A stretch of DNA of 64,000 nucleotides from Rhodanobacter soli. GTDB lineage: Bacteria; Pseudomonadota; Gammaproteobacteria; Xanthomonadales; Rhodanobacteraceae. Of this stretch, positions 48,067 to 60,485 are shown piece after piece. Made by a program: the position numbers and the translations under genes. The notes below the pieces were generated by a model. It ran no database searches and had not been told where the DNA came from. It worked only from the letters and a program-made list of their open reading frames with translations. Within the stretch, counting starts at the first letter, position 1. Every line of letters begins with the position of its first letter. The stretch covers positions 310,001-374,000 of the forward strand of contig NZ_JBEPSD010000001.1 in assembly GCF_040548735.1 (NCBI RefSeq), in the 5' to 3' direction.

Positions 48067-48558
48067 TCAGCGGTACGCCGCGTCTTGCGCGCGGTCGGCG
48101 GCGATCTGCTGTTCGAAGCGATCGCCGATGGCGAGCAGTTTCTGCTTGTCCACCACGTTCTCGCCGCGATTCTCGAAGTGATACTCGTGGATCGACGTCT
48201 CGACGATCGAATCGACCGGGCAGCTCTCCTCGCAGAAACCGCAGTAGATGCACTTGAATAGGTCGATCTCGTAGCGCGTGGTGCGGCGCTGGCCGTCGCT
48301 CGCGCGTGGCGCCGAGTCGATCGTGATCGCCAGCGCCGGGCATACCGCTTCGCACAGCTTGCAGGCGATGCAGCGTTCCTCGCCGTTCGCGTAGCGACGC
48401 AGCGCATGCAGGCCGCGGAAGCGGTTCGACTTCGGGATGTGCTCCATCGGGTAGCGCATCGTGTACTTCGGCTTGAACAGGTAGCGCAGGGTCAGGCCCA
48501 TGCCCTGGAACAGCTCGACCAGGAGCAGACTCTTGAAATAGGCGGTAATGCGATTCAT
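48067..48558 (-). CDS. nuoI: NADH-quinone oxidoreductase subunit I
   Basis: NuoI carries the two 4Fe-4S clusters N6a and N6b in the peripheral arm of complex I. The 163-residue protein has an N-terminal amphipathic segment that touches the membrane and two ferredoxin motifs, [12 protein letters not shown] and [12 protein letters not shown]. The start ATG 48558 ([20 protein letters not shown]) fits the family. It lies between nuoH and nuoJ with 8-bp gaps on both sides. Confidence 0.97.
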   Translation of the reverse strand: MNRITAYFKSLLLVELFQGMGLTLRYLFKPKYTMRYPMEHIPKSNRFRGLHALRRYANGEERCIACKLCEAVCPALAITIDSAPRASDGQRRTTRYEIDLFKCIYCGFCEESCPVDSIVETSIHEYHFENRGENVVDKQKLLAIGDRFEQQIAADRAQDAAYR

Positions 48559-48566
48559 CGGATGCC

Positions 48567-49595
48567 TCAAGCCCCCGTGCCAATGCTGACCAGGCCGTAG
48601 TACTTCAGCAGGCCAGCCACGAAAACCCATGCGATGGCGATGGGAATGAACACCTTCCAGCCCAGCCGCATGATCTGGTCATAGCGATAGCGCGGGAACG
48701 TGGCGCGGAACCACAGGAACATGAACGAGAACAGGAACGCCTTGATCAGCAGCCAGGGGAAGCCGCCGTGGCCGATGAAACCCCACGACGCCGGGAACGG
48801 CGACAGCCAGCCGCCCATGAACAGCACCGCGGCCAGGAAGCTGACCAGGATCATGTTCGCGTATTCGGCCAGGAAGAACAGCGCGAACGCCGAGCCGGAA
48901 TATTCCACATGGAAGCCGGCCACGATCTCCGACTCGCCCTCGGCCATGTCGAACGGCGCGCGGTTGGTCTCGGCCACGCCGGAGATGAAATAGATCACGA
49001 ACACCGGCAGCAACGGCAGCCAGAACCAGTCGAAGATGCCCTTGTTGCCGGCTTGCGCGTTGACGATCTCGGTGAGATTCAGCGACCCGGCCAGCACCAG
49101 CACGCAGACCAGGCACAGGCCCATCGCCAGCTCATAGGAGATCACCTGCGCCGCCGAGCGCATCGCGCCGAGCAGCGCATAGCGCGAGTTGGACGCCCAG
49201 CCGGCGATGATGATGCCGTACACGCCCATCGAGGTCATCGCCAGCAGGTACAGCACGCCGGCGTTGGCGTTCGACAGCACCATCGTGCTGCTGAACGGAA
49301 CCACGGCCCACACCGCCAGCGCGGGGATCAACGCGATCATCGGCGCCATGTAGTACAGGAAGCGGTTCGCCTTGGTCGGCAGGATCACTTCCTTGATCAG
49401 CAGCTTGGTCACATCGGCGAAGGCCTGCAGCAGGCCGAACGGGCCGATCTTGTTCGGCCCCATGCGCACGTGCATCCAGCCGAGCACCTTGCGCTCCCAG
49501 TACACGAACATCGCCACGGCAAGCACCAGCGGCAGCACGATCGCCAGGATGTAAAGAACCGGCACGACGAGCTGATGGATGAGTTGATCAAGCAT
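48567..49595 (-). CDS. nuoH: NADH-quinone oxidoreductase subunit H
   Basis: NuoH forms the membrane side of the quinone chamber in complex I. The 342-residue protein has eight or nine membrane helices. [36 protein letters not shown] and [27 protein letters not shown] are the conserved quinone-site loops with charged residues. Start ATG 49595 ([14 protein letters not shown]); upstream in-frame residues belong to nuoG sequence. It lies 5 bp after nuoG. Confidence 0.97.
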   Translation of the reverse strand: MLDQLIHQLVVPVLYILAIVLPLVLAVAMFVYWERKVLGWMHVRMGPNKIGPFGLLQAFADVTKLLIKEVILPTKANRFLYYMAPMIALIPALAVWAVVPFSSTMVLSNANAGVLYLLAMTSMGVYGIIIAGWASNSRYALLGAMRSAAQVISYELAMGLCLVCVLVLAGSLNLTEIVNAQAGNKGIFDWFWLPLLPVFVIYFISGVAETNRAPFDMAEGESEIVAGFHVEYSGSAFALFFLAEYANMILVSFLAAVLFMGGWLSPFPASWGFIGHGGFPWLLIKAFLFSFMFLWFRATFPRYRYDQIMRLGWKVFIPIAIAWVFVAGLLKYYGLVSIGTGA

Positions 49596-49600
49596 CTGCT

Positions 49601-51921
49601 TTAAGCCTTGCTCAGGGTGATGGACGCGCCATACGGCGGCAGCGTGGCGGTGAGATCCTGTGCAGCCTCGATCCACGCCGCGCCATCCGGCACGGCCGCA
49701 TCGATCGCCAACGGCAGCGACACGTCCGCAATGCGCACCTGGCCACCGGCGGAAAGGCCGAGTCGCTGTGCCTCATCCGCATTCAAACGCACCGCCGGGG
49801 CACGATTGAGCGGATGCGCATTCAGCGCCGTCGCACGACGGAGCACTGCATCGGTACGGTAGATCGGCCAGGTCGCCAGGCGGGTCAGGCCGCTGACAGC
49901 CGTACGCTCGGCCAAGCCATTCCGCGGAGCCGCCGCACGCTCGGCAATACCGTCACGCAGGCCGGCGAGGTCGTCGAATTCGAAGCCGGCCAGTTGCAGG
50001 GCGCCGCCCAACGCACGCAATACCTTCCAGCCCGGCCGGGCCTGGCCGGGCGCCTTCGCGCCGGCCATCACGCCCTGGGCCAGCCCATCGACGTTGACCA
50101 GGGTGGCATCGTTCTCCGGCAGCAGCGCGATCGGCAGGATCACGTCGGCCACCTCGCGCAGCGCAGGGCTGGCATAGGCACTGAACGCCACCACCTGGTC
50201 CGCGCCACGCAGTGCCTTCAAGGCCGCGCCGCCATCGGCAAAATCGTGCGGCGGCTCGACCCCGTACAGCAGATAGCTCTTGCGCGGCTGCGCCAGCATC
50301 GCCTGCGCATCCAGCCCGCCGTTGCCCGGCACCACGCCGAGCCGCGCCAGGCCGACGCCATTCGCACCGACCGGCAGTTCATCGTAACCGGCACCGGTAG
50401 CGTCGGCGATGAAATGGGCGATCGCGCGCAGCCAGGACGCCTGCGGATGGGTCACCGCGGCTTCGCCGAGGATCACCACGGCCTTGCCCGACTTCAGCGC
50501 GGCGATCGCGTCGCTGTCGCCCTGGTCGCTCTGCGCCGCAGCGATCGCGTCGGCCAGTGCCACCGGTGCGGTCACGCCCGCGGCCACGGCGGCCTTGGCC
50601 AGCGCCAGCAGCGCATCGACCAGCGCCTGCGGCGCCACGATCGCCTCACCGGCCAGCTTGTAGTTGAAATCGAAATGCGCGGGGTTGACCGCGTAGACCC
50701 TCGCGCCCTTCTTGGTCGCCTGGTGCACGCGATGATTCAGCAGCGGCATCTCGTGGCGCAGGTCGGAGCCCACCAGCAAGGCGGCCCGGACCTGTTCGAC
50801 CTCCGCCACCGGCAACGCGAACGGCTGCGCCACGGCGTTGTCGGCGAAATCGAGCTGGCGCAGGCGATGATCGACGTGCGCGCTGCCCAGGCCACGGGCC
50901 AGCCGCACCAGCAGATCGCCCTCCTCGTTCGAGGTGGCCGGGTGCACCAGGATGCCCAACTCGCTGCCCGGTGCCTTCTTCAATGCTTCGCCGGCAAACT
51001 GCAAGGCATCTTCCCAGGTGGTCGCCTGCCACTGGCCATGGCGTTTCACTTCCGGCGCGCCGATGCGATCGGCGGCGTACATGCCCTGGTGGCTGTAGCG
51101 GTCGCGATCGGACAACCAGCACTCGTTGACCGCCTCGTTGTCGCGCGGCACCGTGCGCAGCACTTCGCCGCGGCGCGTGTGCAGCCACAGGTTGGAGCCG
51201 AGCGCATCGTGGTAGCCGATCGACGGCTTGGCGATCAGCTCCCAGGCGCGTGCCTTGAACTGGAACGGCTTGTTGGTGAGCGCGCCGACCGGGCAGACGT
51301 CGATGATGTTGCCGGACAACTCGGTCTCGATCGTCTTGCCGATGTAGGTGCCGATCTGCAGGTTCTCGCCGCGGCTCATGCCACCCAGCTCGTAGGTGCC
51401 GGCGATCTCGCTGGTGAAGCGCACGCAACGGGTGCACTGGATGCAGCGGGTCATCTCGGTCGCGACCAGCGGCCCGATGTTCTCGTCGGCCACGGTGCGC
51501 TTGCGCTCGGTGAAGCGCGAAACGCTGCGGCCATAGCCCAGCGCCACGTCCTGCAGTTCGCACTCGCCGCCCTGGTCGCAGATCGGGCAGTCCAGCGGAT
51601 GGTTGATCAGCAGGAACTCCATCACGTCTTTCTGGAACTTCAGCGCCTTGTCCGAGCGCGTCATCACCTTCATGCCTTCGGCCACCGGCGTGGCGCAAGC
51701 CGGCTGCGGCTTGGGCATCAGCTTGCCGCCCATCTCCACGTCGACCAGGCACATGCGGCAGTTCGCGGCGATCGGCAGCTTGCGGTGGTAGCAGAAACGC
51801 GGGATCGCGACGCCGATCGCGTCGGCCGCCTCGATGATCATCGCGCCCTTGCGGATCTGCGTCGGCTTGCCGTCGACCTCGATGCTGACCAGATCGGGTG
51901 CGGTGCTGGTTGGCTGCGCAC

Positions 51922-51925
<4 letters not shown>
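49601..51925 (-). CDS. nuoG: NADH-quinone oxidoreductase subunit G
   Basis: NuoG is the large iron-sulfur subunit of the NADH module. The 774-residue protein has an N-terminal ferredoxin domain (CRMCLVDVE with a partner CATP), the His-Cys 4Fe-4S motif [14 protein letters not shown], and the ferredoxin motif [11 protein letters not shown] with [13 protein letters not shown] molybdopterin-oxidoreductase-like domain without the cofactor follows. Its start overlaps the nuoF stop by 4 bp. Confidence 0.96.
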
Positions 51926-53247
<1,322 letters not shown>

Positions 53248-53251
53248 GCGC

Positions 53252-53779
53252 TTACTCCAGCCCGTCCAGGATTTCGTCGAGCTTCTCGGGAGTGAGATGC
53301 TCGTGGTAATGCCCGTTCACCGTCGCCGCCGGCGCGTACACGCAGGCCGCGATGCACTCTTCTTCCTGCTTCAGGTAGACGCGGCCATCGGGTGTGCTCT
53401 CGCCCACCTTGATGCCCAGCTTCTTCTCGCAATGGCGCACCAGGCCCTCGGCGCCGTTGAGCCAGCACGAGATGTTGGTGCAGATCGCCACGTTGTTGCG
53501 GCCGACCGGCTTGGTCTCCAGCATCGAGTAGAAGCTGGCCACCTCGTACGCCCACACCGCGGGCAGGTCGAGATACTTCGCGACCGCGGTGATCAGCTCG
53601 TCGGTGAGGAAGCCGTTGTTCTGCTCCTGCGCGCCGAACAGCGCCTGGATCAGCGCCGAGCGCTTGCGGTCCGGCGGGAATTTGGCCACCCAGGCATCGA
53701 TGTGATGGCGGGTGTGCTCGGTGAGTACGGCGAGGGGGTCGACGTTCCTGACCTGCTCGAAATGTCCGGTGGCTTTCAT
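53252..53779 (-). CDS. nuoE: NADH-quinone oxidoreductase subunit E
   Basis: NuoE carries the 2Fe-2S cluster N1a beside NuoF. The 175-residue thioredoxin-like ferredoxin has the four cluster cysteines in [12 protein letters not shown] and [12 protein letters not shown]. The N-terminal helical part ([22 protein letters not shown]) matches the family. It lies 21 bp after nuoD. Confidence 0.97.
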   Translation of the reverse strand: MKATGHFEQVRNVDPLAVLTEHTRHHIDAWVAKFPPDRKRSALIQALFGAQEQNNGFLTDELITAVAKYLDLPAVWAYEVASFYSMLETKPVGRNNVAICTNISCWLNGAEGLVRHCEKKLGIKVGESTPDGRVYLKQEEECIAACVYAPAATVNGHYHEHLTPEKLDEILDGLE

Positions 53780-53800
53780 GCGTTTCTCCGTCGTGCCGGC

Positions 53801-55054
53801 TCAGCGGTCCACTTCGCCGAACACGAGGTCATAGGTACCGATCATGGCCACCACGTCGGCGAGCATGTGGCCGCGCACGATGGTGTCCATGGATGACAGG
53901 TGGGCAAAGCCCGGGGCGCGCAAGTGCACGCGGAACGGCTTGTTGGCGCCGTCGGAAACCAGGTAGCAGCCGAACTCGCCCTTCGGCGCCTCGACCGCGC
54001 AATAGGTTTCGCCGGCCGGCACGCAGTAGCCCTCGGTGAACAGCTTGAAGTGGTGGATGAGCGCTTCCATGCTCTCCTTCATCTCGACCCGCGACGGCGG
54101 CGCCACCTTGAAGTTCTGCACCATCACCGGGCCCGGGTTGGCGCGCAGCCACTCCACGCACTGCCGGATGATGCGGTTGGACTGGCGCATCTCTTCCACG
54201 CGCACCAGGTAGCGGTCGTAGCAGTCGCCGTTGACGCCGACCGGGATGTCGAAATCCATCTCGGCGTACTTCGCGTACGGCTGCTTCTTGCGCAGGTCCC
54301 ACTCGACCCCCGAGCCGCGCAGCATCGCGCCGGTCATGCCCCACTGCTGGGCCAGCTCCGGGCTGACCACGCCGATGCCGACGGTGCGCTGCTTCCAGAT
54401 GCGGTTGGTGGTGAGCAGTTCCTCGTACTCGTCCACCTTCGACGGGAAATCGGCGGTGAACGCGTCGAGGAAGTCGAGCATCGAGCCTTCGCGCCAGCTG
54501 TTGATGCGCTTCAGGTCGGCGCCCTTGTGCCACGGCGACTCGCGGTACTTCGACATCTGCGCCGGCAGGTCGCGGTAGACGCCGCCCGGGCGGTAGTACG
54601 TGGCGTGCATGCGCGCGCCCGACACCGCCTCGTAGACGTCCATCAGTTCCTCGCGCTCGCGGAACGCATACAGGATCACCGCCATCGCACCCAGGTCGAG
54701 CGCGTTCGAGCCGATCCACATCAGGTGGTTCAGGATGCGGGTGATCTCGTCGAACATGGTGCGGATGTACTGCGCGCGCTCCGGCGCCTCGATCCCCAGC
54801 AGGGTCTCGATCGCGCGCACGTAGGCATGCTCGTTGCACATCATCGACACGTAGTCGAGCCGGTCCATGTAGCCGATCGACTGGTTGAACGGCTTGGACT
54901 CGGCCAGCTTCTCGGTACCGCGATGCAGCAGGCCCACGTGCGGATCGGCGCGGATGATGGTCTCGCCGTCCATCTCCATGATCAGGCGCAGCACGCCGTG
55001 CGCGGCCGGATGCTGCGGGCCGAAATTCATCGTGTAGTTGCGGATCTCTTGCAC
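53801..55054 (-). CDS. nuoD: NADH-quinone oxidoreductase subunit D
   Basis: NuoD is the 49-kDa-type subunit that forms the quinone pocket with NuoB. The 417-residue protein has [22 protein letters not shown] and the quinone-site [14 protein letters not shown]. The C-terminal block ending [28 protein letters not shown] is complete at the family end. The start is taken at GTG 55054 after AGAGGAA; ATG 55030 (MNFGPQHP) is an alternative. NuoC and NuoD are separate here, not fused as in E. coli. It follows nuoC after 2 bp. Confidence 0.96.
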   Translation of the reverse strand: MQEIRNYTMNFGPQHPAAHGVLRLIMEMDGETIIRADPHVGLLHRGTEKLAESKPFNQSIGYMDRLDYVSMMCNEHAYVRAIETLLGIEAPERAQYIRTMFDEITRILNHLMWIGSNALDLGAMAVILYAFREREELMDVYEAVSGARMHATYYRPGGVYRDLPAQMSKYRESPWHKGADLKRINSWREGSMLDFLDAFTADFPSKVDEYEELLTTNRIWKQRTVGIGVVSPELAQQWGMTGAMLRGSGVEWDLRKKQPYAKYAEMDFDIPVGVNGDCYDRYLVRVEEMRQSNRIIRQCVEWLRANPGPVMVQNFKVAPPSRVEMKESMEALIHHFKLFTEGYCVPAGETYCAVEAPKGEFGCYLVSDGANKPFRVHLRAPGFAHLSSMDTIVRGHMLADVVAMIGTYDLVFGEVDR

Positions 55055-55056
55055 GC

Positions 55057-55791
55057 TCAGTTCCTCTGCCAGTCGTCGGCGGCTTCGGCCCTGGCCTGCA
55101 TCAGGTCGGCGTCGTCGCGGATGGTCCGCGGCACCAGCACGCGCGGCTCGATCGACACCGGCTCGTAGATCACCCGCTTCTGCTCGGGGTCGTAGCGCAC
55201 CTCGACGTTGCCGATCAGCGGAAAGTCCTTGCGGAACGGGTGGCCGACGAAACCGTAGTCGGTAAGGATGCGGCGCAGGTCGGGATGGCCGTCGAAGATG
55301 ATGCCGTAGAGGTCGAACGCCTCGCGCTCGAACCAGTTCACGCCCGGCCACACCAGGGTCAGCGACGGCACCACCGGCAGGCTGTCGTCCTCGCAGAAAA
55401 CGCGCAGGCGCAGGCGGCGGTTGTGTTCGATCGAAAGCAGCTGGATCACCGCGGCGAAGCGGCGCGGCTGGTTCTCGCCGTTGCCGCGCGGGCGCCCGGC
55501 CCAGTCGAAACGCCCTTGCGCCTGGCCTTCCACGCCGCGCGAAAAACCGGTGCTGGAGACGGTCTCGGTATCCCACTCGGTCTGGCCGTAGCCGAGGTAG
55601 TCGATGCCGCACAGGTCGATCAATTCGCTGAAACGGAACGCCGGCTCGTCGCGCAGCGCCGTTGTCACGGCGACCAGATCGGCGGGGGCCAGTTCGGCGA
55701 CGGTCTCGTTGCGCACCGTGGTGATGGTCAGCGTATCGCCGAATCGCGCAGCAAGCTGCCCGGCCAGCGAGGTCTTTTGGATGTCAGTCAT
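55057..55791 (-). CDS. nuoC: NADH-quinone oxidoreductase subunit C
   Basis: NuoC is the 30-kDa-type hydrophilic subunit of the connecting module of complex I. The 244-residue protein has the conserved [40 protein letters not shown] region. An acidic and basic C-terminal tail ends ADDWQRN, and the stop lies 2 bp before the nuoD start. It follows nuoB by 25 bp. Confidence 0.96.
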   Translation of the reverse strand: MTDIQKTSLAGQLAARFGDTLTITTVRNETVAELAPADLVAVTTALRDEPAFRFSELIDLCGIDYLGYGQTEWDTETVSSTGFSRGVEGQAQGRFDWAGRPRGNGENQPRRFAAVIQLLSIEHNRRLRLRVFCEDDSLPVVPSLTLVWPGVNWFEREAFDLYGIIFDGHPDLRRILTDYGFVGHPFRKDFPLIGNVEVRYDPEQKRVIYEPVSIEPRVLVPRTIRDDADLMQARAEAADDWQRN

Positions 55792-55816
55792 GGACTGCGC
55801 CTTCAGAGTGTGCCGT

Positions 55817-56364
<548 letters not shown>

Positions 56365-56374
<10 letters not shown>

Positions 56375-56721
56375 TCGAGTGCTCCCTTCTTCCACACGTA
56401 GGCGAAACCGACGACCAGCAGCAGCAGGAACAGGCCCATCTCGATCAACGCGATGAGTCCGATCTGCTGGAACACCACCGCCCACGGAAACAGGAAGGCG
56501 ATCTCCAGATCGAAGATGATGAACAGGATGGCGAGCAGGTAGTAACGCACGTCGAAGCGCATGCGGGCGTCTTCGAACGCCTCGAAACCGCACTCGTAGG
56601 GCGAAAGCTTGTCGGCTTCGGGGCGACGCGGGCCGGCCAGCAGGCCGATGGCCAGCAGTACCAGGCCAAGCCCGGCAGCAACGCCGATGAACAACAGGAC
56701 GGGCCAGTATTCGGCAAGCAC
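56365..56721 (-). CDS. nuoA: NADH-quinone oxidoreductase subunit A
   Basis: NuoA is a three-helix membrane subunit near the quinone site. The 118-residue protein has the conserved loop [42 protein letters not shown] with the switching Cys region, and two further hydrophobic helices. The start is taken at GTG 56721 ([10 protein letters not shown] after it) because GGAGG lies 10 nt upstream; an ATG at 56751 would add 10 residues. It opens the nuo operon. Confidence 0.93.
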
Positions 56722-56899
56722 GATGCAACTTACCTCCGCGCCAGGGCGCATCAGTGACCGTGGGGATTTGAATTCAGCAATTCACGGTCCGGCGATTTCG
56801 ATTCGGCAGGGCCAGCACGGCCATGGGCTGCTCAACCCCGCGCACAGGCATGGCAGCCGCGCGCGTCCGACGTTCGCGAGGTGAATTCGCGATCTCCCC

Positions 56900-56927
56900 A
56901 TTGTATCAGTGCGCGGGGGTACAACAA
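56900..56927 (-). promoter_or_regulatory. Candidate nuo operon promoter
   Basis: On the minus strand TTGTTG (56927-56922) and TACAAT (56905-56900) are 16 bp apart, and TG-A precedes the -10 as an extended element. The leader would be about 170 nt. The rest of the 56752-56990 gap has no gene and no tRNA. Confidence 0.6.
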
Positions 56928-56968
56928 GCCTTGACGGCCGATCGCGTGCGGATTAACGCCGCAAATTC

Positions 56969-56994
56969 GTGATGCCTGCGTGACACGGCATCAC
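56969..56994 (-). terminator. Dyad at the pilZ stop
   Basis: GTGATGCC (56969-56976) and GGCATCAC (56987-56994) are exact reverse complements around 10 bp and include the pilZ stop codon. It could fold at the pilZ 3' end or bind a protein upstream of nuo; no T-run follows. Confidence 0.4.
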
Positions 56995-57344
56995 ATCGTG
57001 TGGGTGGGACGCTCGGAGTTCAGCGTGCCGGCCAGGATATTCTCGATCCGGCTGCGGGCGGCTTCGGCATCGCCCGACTCGTTGAAGTGGATGCCGATGC
57101 CGGCGGTACGGTTGCCCTGCGCGCCGACCGGACTGATCCAGACCACCTTGCCGACCACCGACAGGCGCTCGGTCTCTTCGGCCAGGGTCACCAGCAACAC
57201 CACCTCGTCGCCCAGCGAATAGGATTGCGCCGTCGCCGCGAACAGGCCCCCATGCTTGAGGAACGGCATGTAGGCGTTGTACAGCGAGGCCGCATCCTTG
57301 ATTTTCAATGAAATGATGCCCTGACGGGCAGCCATGGGTTTCAT
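56991..57344 (-). CDS. pilZ: PilZ-domain protein, type IV pilus type
   Basis: A 117-residue single PilZ domain of the kind needed for type IV pilus assembly and twitching. The sequence (GIISLKIKDAASLYNAYMPFLKHGGLFAATAQSYSLGDEVVLLVTL, then GKVVWISPVGAQGNRTAGIGIHF) matches the pilus PilZ, which lacks the RxxxR/DxSxxG c-di-GMP motif and, in Xanthomonas, binds the GGDEF-EAL protein FimX and the motor PilB. A GGDEF-EAL gene lies directly upstream here. The start ATG 57344 follows GGAG. Confidence 0.92.
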   Translation of the reverse strand: MKPMAARQGIISLKIKDAASLYNAYMPFLKHGGLFAATAQSYSLGDEVVLLVTLAEETERLSVVGKVVWISPVGAQGNRTAGIGIHFNESGDAEAARSRIENILAGTLNSERPTHTM

Positions 57345-57462
57345 GCGGGGCTCCTGCCGGACGTCCGAACCGCCCGATCGATGACCCGGATCTTAGATGT
57401 TGTAATCCGCCCGCACCACTGTTGCGGCATCCGCCTTGCCGCAGCCATGACGCACGACACCT

Positions 57463-60336
57463 TCAGGCTCCGTCCGTCTGGTTGGCCAGCAGTGACTGGC
57501 GTTCGTTGACGAGACTGCCCCACGACGCCGGCGGCACCCAGCCGGCGACCCACCCCGGCACCGCTTCGGCCGGCATCGGCCGGGAGATCGAAAAACCTTG
57601 CAGCTGATGGCACCCCAGCGAAGCCAGCAGGTCGCCCTGCTCCGCCGTCTCGACGCCTTCGGCGATCACCGTCTTGGCCAGCATGCGCGCGGTGGTGATC
57701 ACTCCCGCCGCGATCGCCATGTTGCGCTCGTCGCTGAGGATGTCGCGCACGAAACTCTGGTCGAGCTTGATGTGCTCGATGTCGAGCTTCTGGATATGGC
57801 TCAGCGAGGCGCTGCCGGTGCCGAAATCGTCCAGGCCCACGCGGATGCCGCGCCGGCGGCACTCCTCGATGACGATCTTGGCGCGGGCGTGGTCCATCGA
57901 CGGGCCGGTTTCGGTCACTTCGACGCCGAAACCCACGTCCATCACGTCCGGGTAGTTGTCGAGTACCGCGTCGATGTCGGTGAAGAACGCCGGGTGCAGC
58001 AGGTGGCGGGTGCTGATGTTGATCGATACCGGGATCGAAATGCCCGATCGCATCCACGACTGGCAGCAACGCAGCGCCTCGTCCAGCACGTAACGGCCGA
58101 TCGGCCGGGCCAGTTGCGGGTCGTCCAGCACATGCATGAACTTCGCGGGCTCGATCAGCTCATGGGTGTCGTCCAGGCGCAGCAGCGCCTCCATCCCGGC
58201 GACGCCGTGCAGGCCCGGCAAACCGTCGATGTACACGATGGGCTGGAACAGCAACTGCAGACGCGACTGCTGCAACGCCTGGGCGATCCGCTCGCGCATC
58301 GCCTGCAGCCGCACCTGCTCCAGTTCCATGGCCGGCTCGTACAGCAAGCCGCGATCCTTGCCCTCCTCCTTTGCCGCGTACATCGCGAGGTCGGCGTGCC
58401 GCACCAGGCCTTCCGCATCCGACTCGTCCAGCGGGTACAGGGTCCAGCCCACGCTGGCGGACAGGTACAGCTGCTCGCCCATCAGGTTGAGCGGCGCCCG
58501 CAGCGCCTGCAGGATGCAGCGGCTGATCACGTCCAGCTGCTCGCGGCTGTCCAGGCCGGAGATCACCAGCGCAAATTCGTCGCCGCCGAAACGGGCCAGC
58601 ACATCGGCCTCGCGCAATATGCCCAGGATCCGCGCCGAGGCTTCCGCCAGCACGTGGTCGCCGCCGCCATGGCCGATCGTGTCGTTCACGCTCTTGAAGC
58701 GGTCGAGATCGAGTACGCCAACCGCCAGCAGCGTGCCCTGTTTCGTGGCCTGCGCACGTGCCTGCTCCAGCAATTCGAACAGCAGCCGCCGGTTCGGCAA
58801 GCCGGTGACCACGTCGTAGAAGGCCAGCCGCTCGACCCGTGCCTCGTGCATCTTCTGCTCGGTGATGTCGCGCTGGTGCCACAGCCGTCCCTGCGGCACG
58901 CCATCGATCCGGATCGGGGTGAAATCGCGCAGGAAGGTGCGCCCACCCTTCATCGCCACCTCGTCGCCCTTGACCGGCTCGTCGGCGGCCATGATCTCCT
59001 GGATCCTGCGCCATTCGCGCTCGGGGTCCTGGTACGCCGGCTGCAGAAGCGCGTACAGCGCTTCTATCGACTTGCCTTCCAGTTCCGCCGGCGTCTCGGA
59101 CAGGCCGAACAGCGTACAGAACGCCTCGTTGGCGAAGCTCACCCGATGTTCTTCGGACATCACCAGGATGCCCGCGTACTGCTTGGACAGGATGGTGTGG
59201 AAATGCTGCAGGTTGAAGCGCAGATCCTGCTCCGCCGTCAGACGGGCCGCCTGTGCGCACTGCATCTGGATGCCCAGGCCCAGCTCGATCGCCATTTCCG
59301 CAAAGACCTGGACTTCGATCGCGCTGAACGCGTCGACCTCTTCCGCGCCGATGACGAAGCAGCCCACGACCGCCCCGTCCATCCGCAGCGGCAGCGCCAG
59401 CAGCGCACGCACACCGGGCATGCCGGCGCCGGGCGCCCAGTCCAGGTGGTCCGCCGCCGGATGGCTGATCTGCGCCTGGCCGCTCGACAGCGCGCGCGCC
59501 ACGGCGTCCCCGGCATGCGTGCTGCCGTCCCGGGTAAAACGGAAATCCGCCGCGATGCCGTCGGCCAGGCCTTCCTGCGCCCGCACCCGCAGGCTTGCCG
59601 GATCATCTTCATCGAGCAAGCCGATCCAGGCGACCCGATAGCCGCCGATGCAGCGCGCCACGCGACAGGCCCCGGCCAGCAGTGCCTGTTCGTCCGCACT
59701 GTGGGTGACCAGCTTGATCATCTCGCTGAGCAAGCGCAGTGCATGACGCTGGCGCGCCTCGTCCTGCACCGATTGCAGCAGCCGCGCGCGCTGTGCATGC
59801 GCCTCCAGCCCCAGCCCGATGCTCGCCGCAGCCTGTTGCAGCAGTTCGATCATCCGCGCCGTGAAAAAGCCGGCCCGGGAAGCGCGTATCACCAGTGCCG
59901 CGCATACCTCGCCGAACTTCAGCACCGGTACCGCGACCACCGCGTGCACGCCATGCCTCACATAGGCCGGCCGGAACATCTCCAGGCCCTCGGCATGGTG
60001 GACATCGGCCTCCAGTTGCGGCTCGCCCCGCCAGAACGCCGGCCGCGCCAGCGAAAACGGAATGCGTTCGGGGTAGATGTCGGCCATGTCGGGCGCCACC
60101 TGCGCAGGCGCGATCCGCCGCAGCCATCCGCTGGCTCGGTCCAGCTCCCCCACCATCACCAGCCGCGCACCGATCCGCCGCTCGAGCACCTCGATCACCG
60201 CCTCGTACAGCACCGGCGGCTCCAGCGAACGCACCAGCAGCTGGCCGATCTCGGACAACGCGGCATAAAAGCTCTCGCTGGACGCCGCCGTCGCCCCTGT
60301 ATCGACCTGCATCGAATTCTGATCCGGTGTATGCAT
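57463..60336 (-). CDS. GAF-GAF-PAS-GGDEF-EAL c-di-GMP turnover protein
   Basis: A 957-residue cytoplasmic signalling protein with no membrane segment. Two GAF sensor domains (about 25-175 and 190-355) are followed by a PAS domain (about 375-495), a GGDEF domain (505-665) and an EAL domain (680-935). The synthase motif RFGGDEF is intact. The phosphodiesterase motifs also look intact: EALLR, SINIST, VTET, DDFGTG, IKLD, AEGVET and LQGF. Both activities are therefore possible, or one may be regulatory. It lies 118 bp upstream of pilZ, so it may be the partner of PilZ, in the way FimX is in Xanthomonas. Confidence 0.92.
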   Translation of the reverse strand: MHTPDQNSMQVDTGATAASSESFYAALSEIGQLLVRSLEPPVLYEAVIEVLERRIGARLVMVGELDRASGWLRRIAPAQVAPDMADIYPERIPFSLARPAFWRGEPQLEADVHHAEGLEMFRPAYVRHGVHAVVAVPVLKFGEVCAALVIRASRAGFFTARMIELLQQAAASIGLGLEAHAQRARLLQSVQDEARQRHALRLLSEMIKLVTHSADEQALLAGACRVARCIGGYRVAWIGLLDEDDPASLRVRAQEGLADGIAADFRFTRDGSTHAGDAVARALSSGQAQISHPAADHLDWAPGAGMPGVRALLALPLRMDGAVVGCFVIGAEEVDAFSAIEVQVFAEMAIELGLGIQMQCAQAARLTAEQDLRFNLQHFHTILSKQYAGILVMSEEHRVSFANEAFCTLFGLSETPAELEGKSIEALYALLQPAYQDPEREWRRIQEIMAADEPVKGDEVAMKGGRTFLRDFTPIRIDGVPQGRLWHQRDITEQKMHEARVERLAFYDVVTGLPNRRLLFELLEQARAQATKQGTLLAVGVLDLDRFKSVNDTIGHGGGDHVLAEASARILGILREADVLARFGGDEFALVISGLDSREQLDVISRCILQALRAPLNLMGEQLYLSASVGWTLYPLDESDAEGLVRHADLAMYAAKEEGKDRGLLYEPAMELEQVRLQAMRERIAQALQQSRLQLLFQPIVYIDGLPGLHGVAGMEALLRLDDTHELIEPAKFMHVLDDPQLARPIGRYVLDEALRCCQSWMRSGISIPVSINISTRHLLHPAFFTDIDAVLDNYPDVMDVGFGVEVTETGPSMDHARAKIVIEECRRRGIRVGLDDFGTGSASLSHIQKLDIEHIKLDQSFVRDILSDERNMAIAAGVITTARMLAKTVIAEGVETAEQGDLLASLGCHQLQGFSISRPMPAEAVPGWVAGWVPPASWGSLVNERQSLLANQTDGA

Positions 60337-60485
60337 TCGCGTGGTCAGCCAGATGGACGGATTCAGCCGCTACTGCCTTGCTTCAGACGAGCCTTGGATC
60401 AGCTGGTGCCGGCCGGTGTCGAGCACGGCAAGCCGCGACGACATGCCGTGTCGCAGCCATTTCCCCTGGCGCGAAGCTAGTCCGG

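Noticed and set aside
56752-56990. Search for secG or a tRNA-Leu in front of nuoA, as found in many gammaproteobacteria
   Set aside because: The gap holds only a promoter-like sequence and a dyad at the pilZ end; no tRNA fold or secG frame is present.
57598-60480. Plus-strand frame of 960 codons opposite the GGDEF-EAL gene
   Set aside because: No motif, and the opposite strand has a complete five-domain protein.
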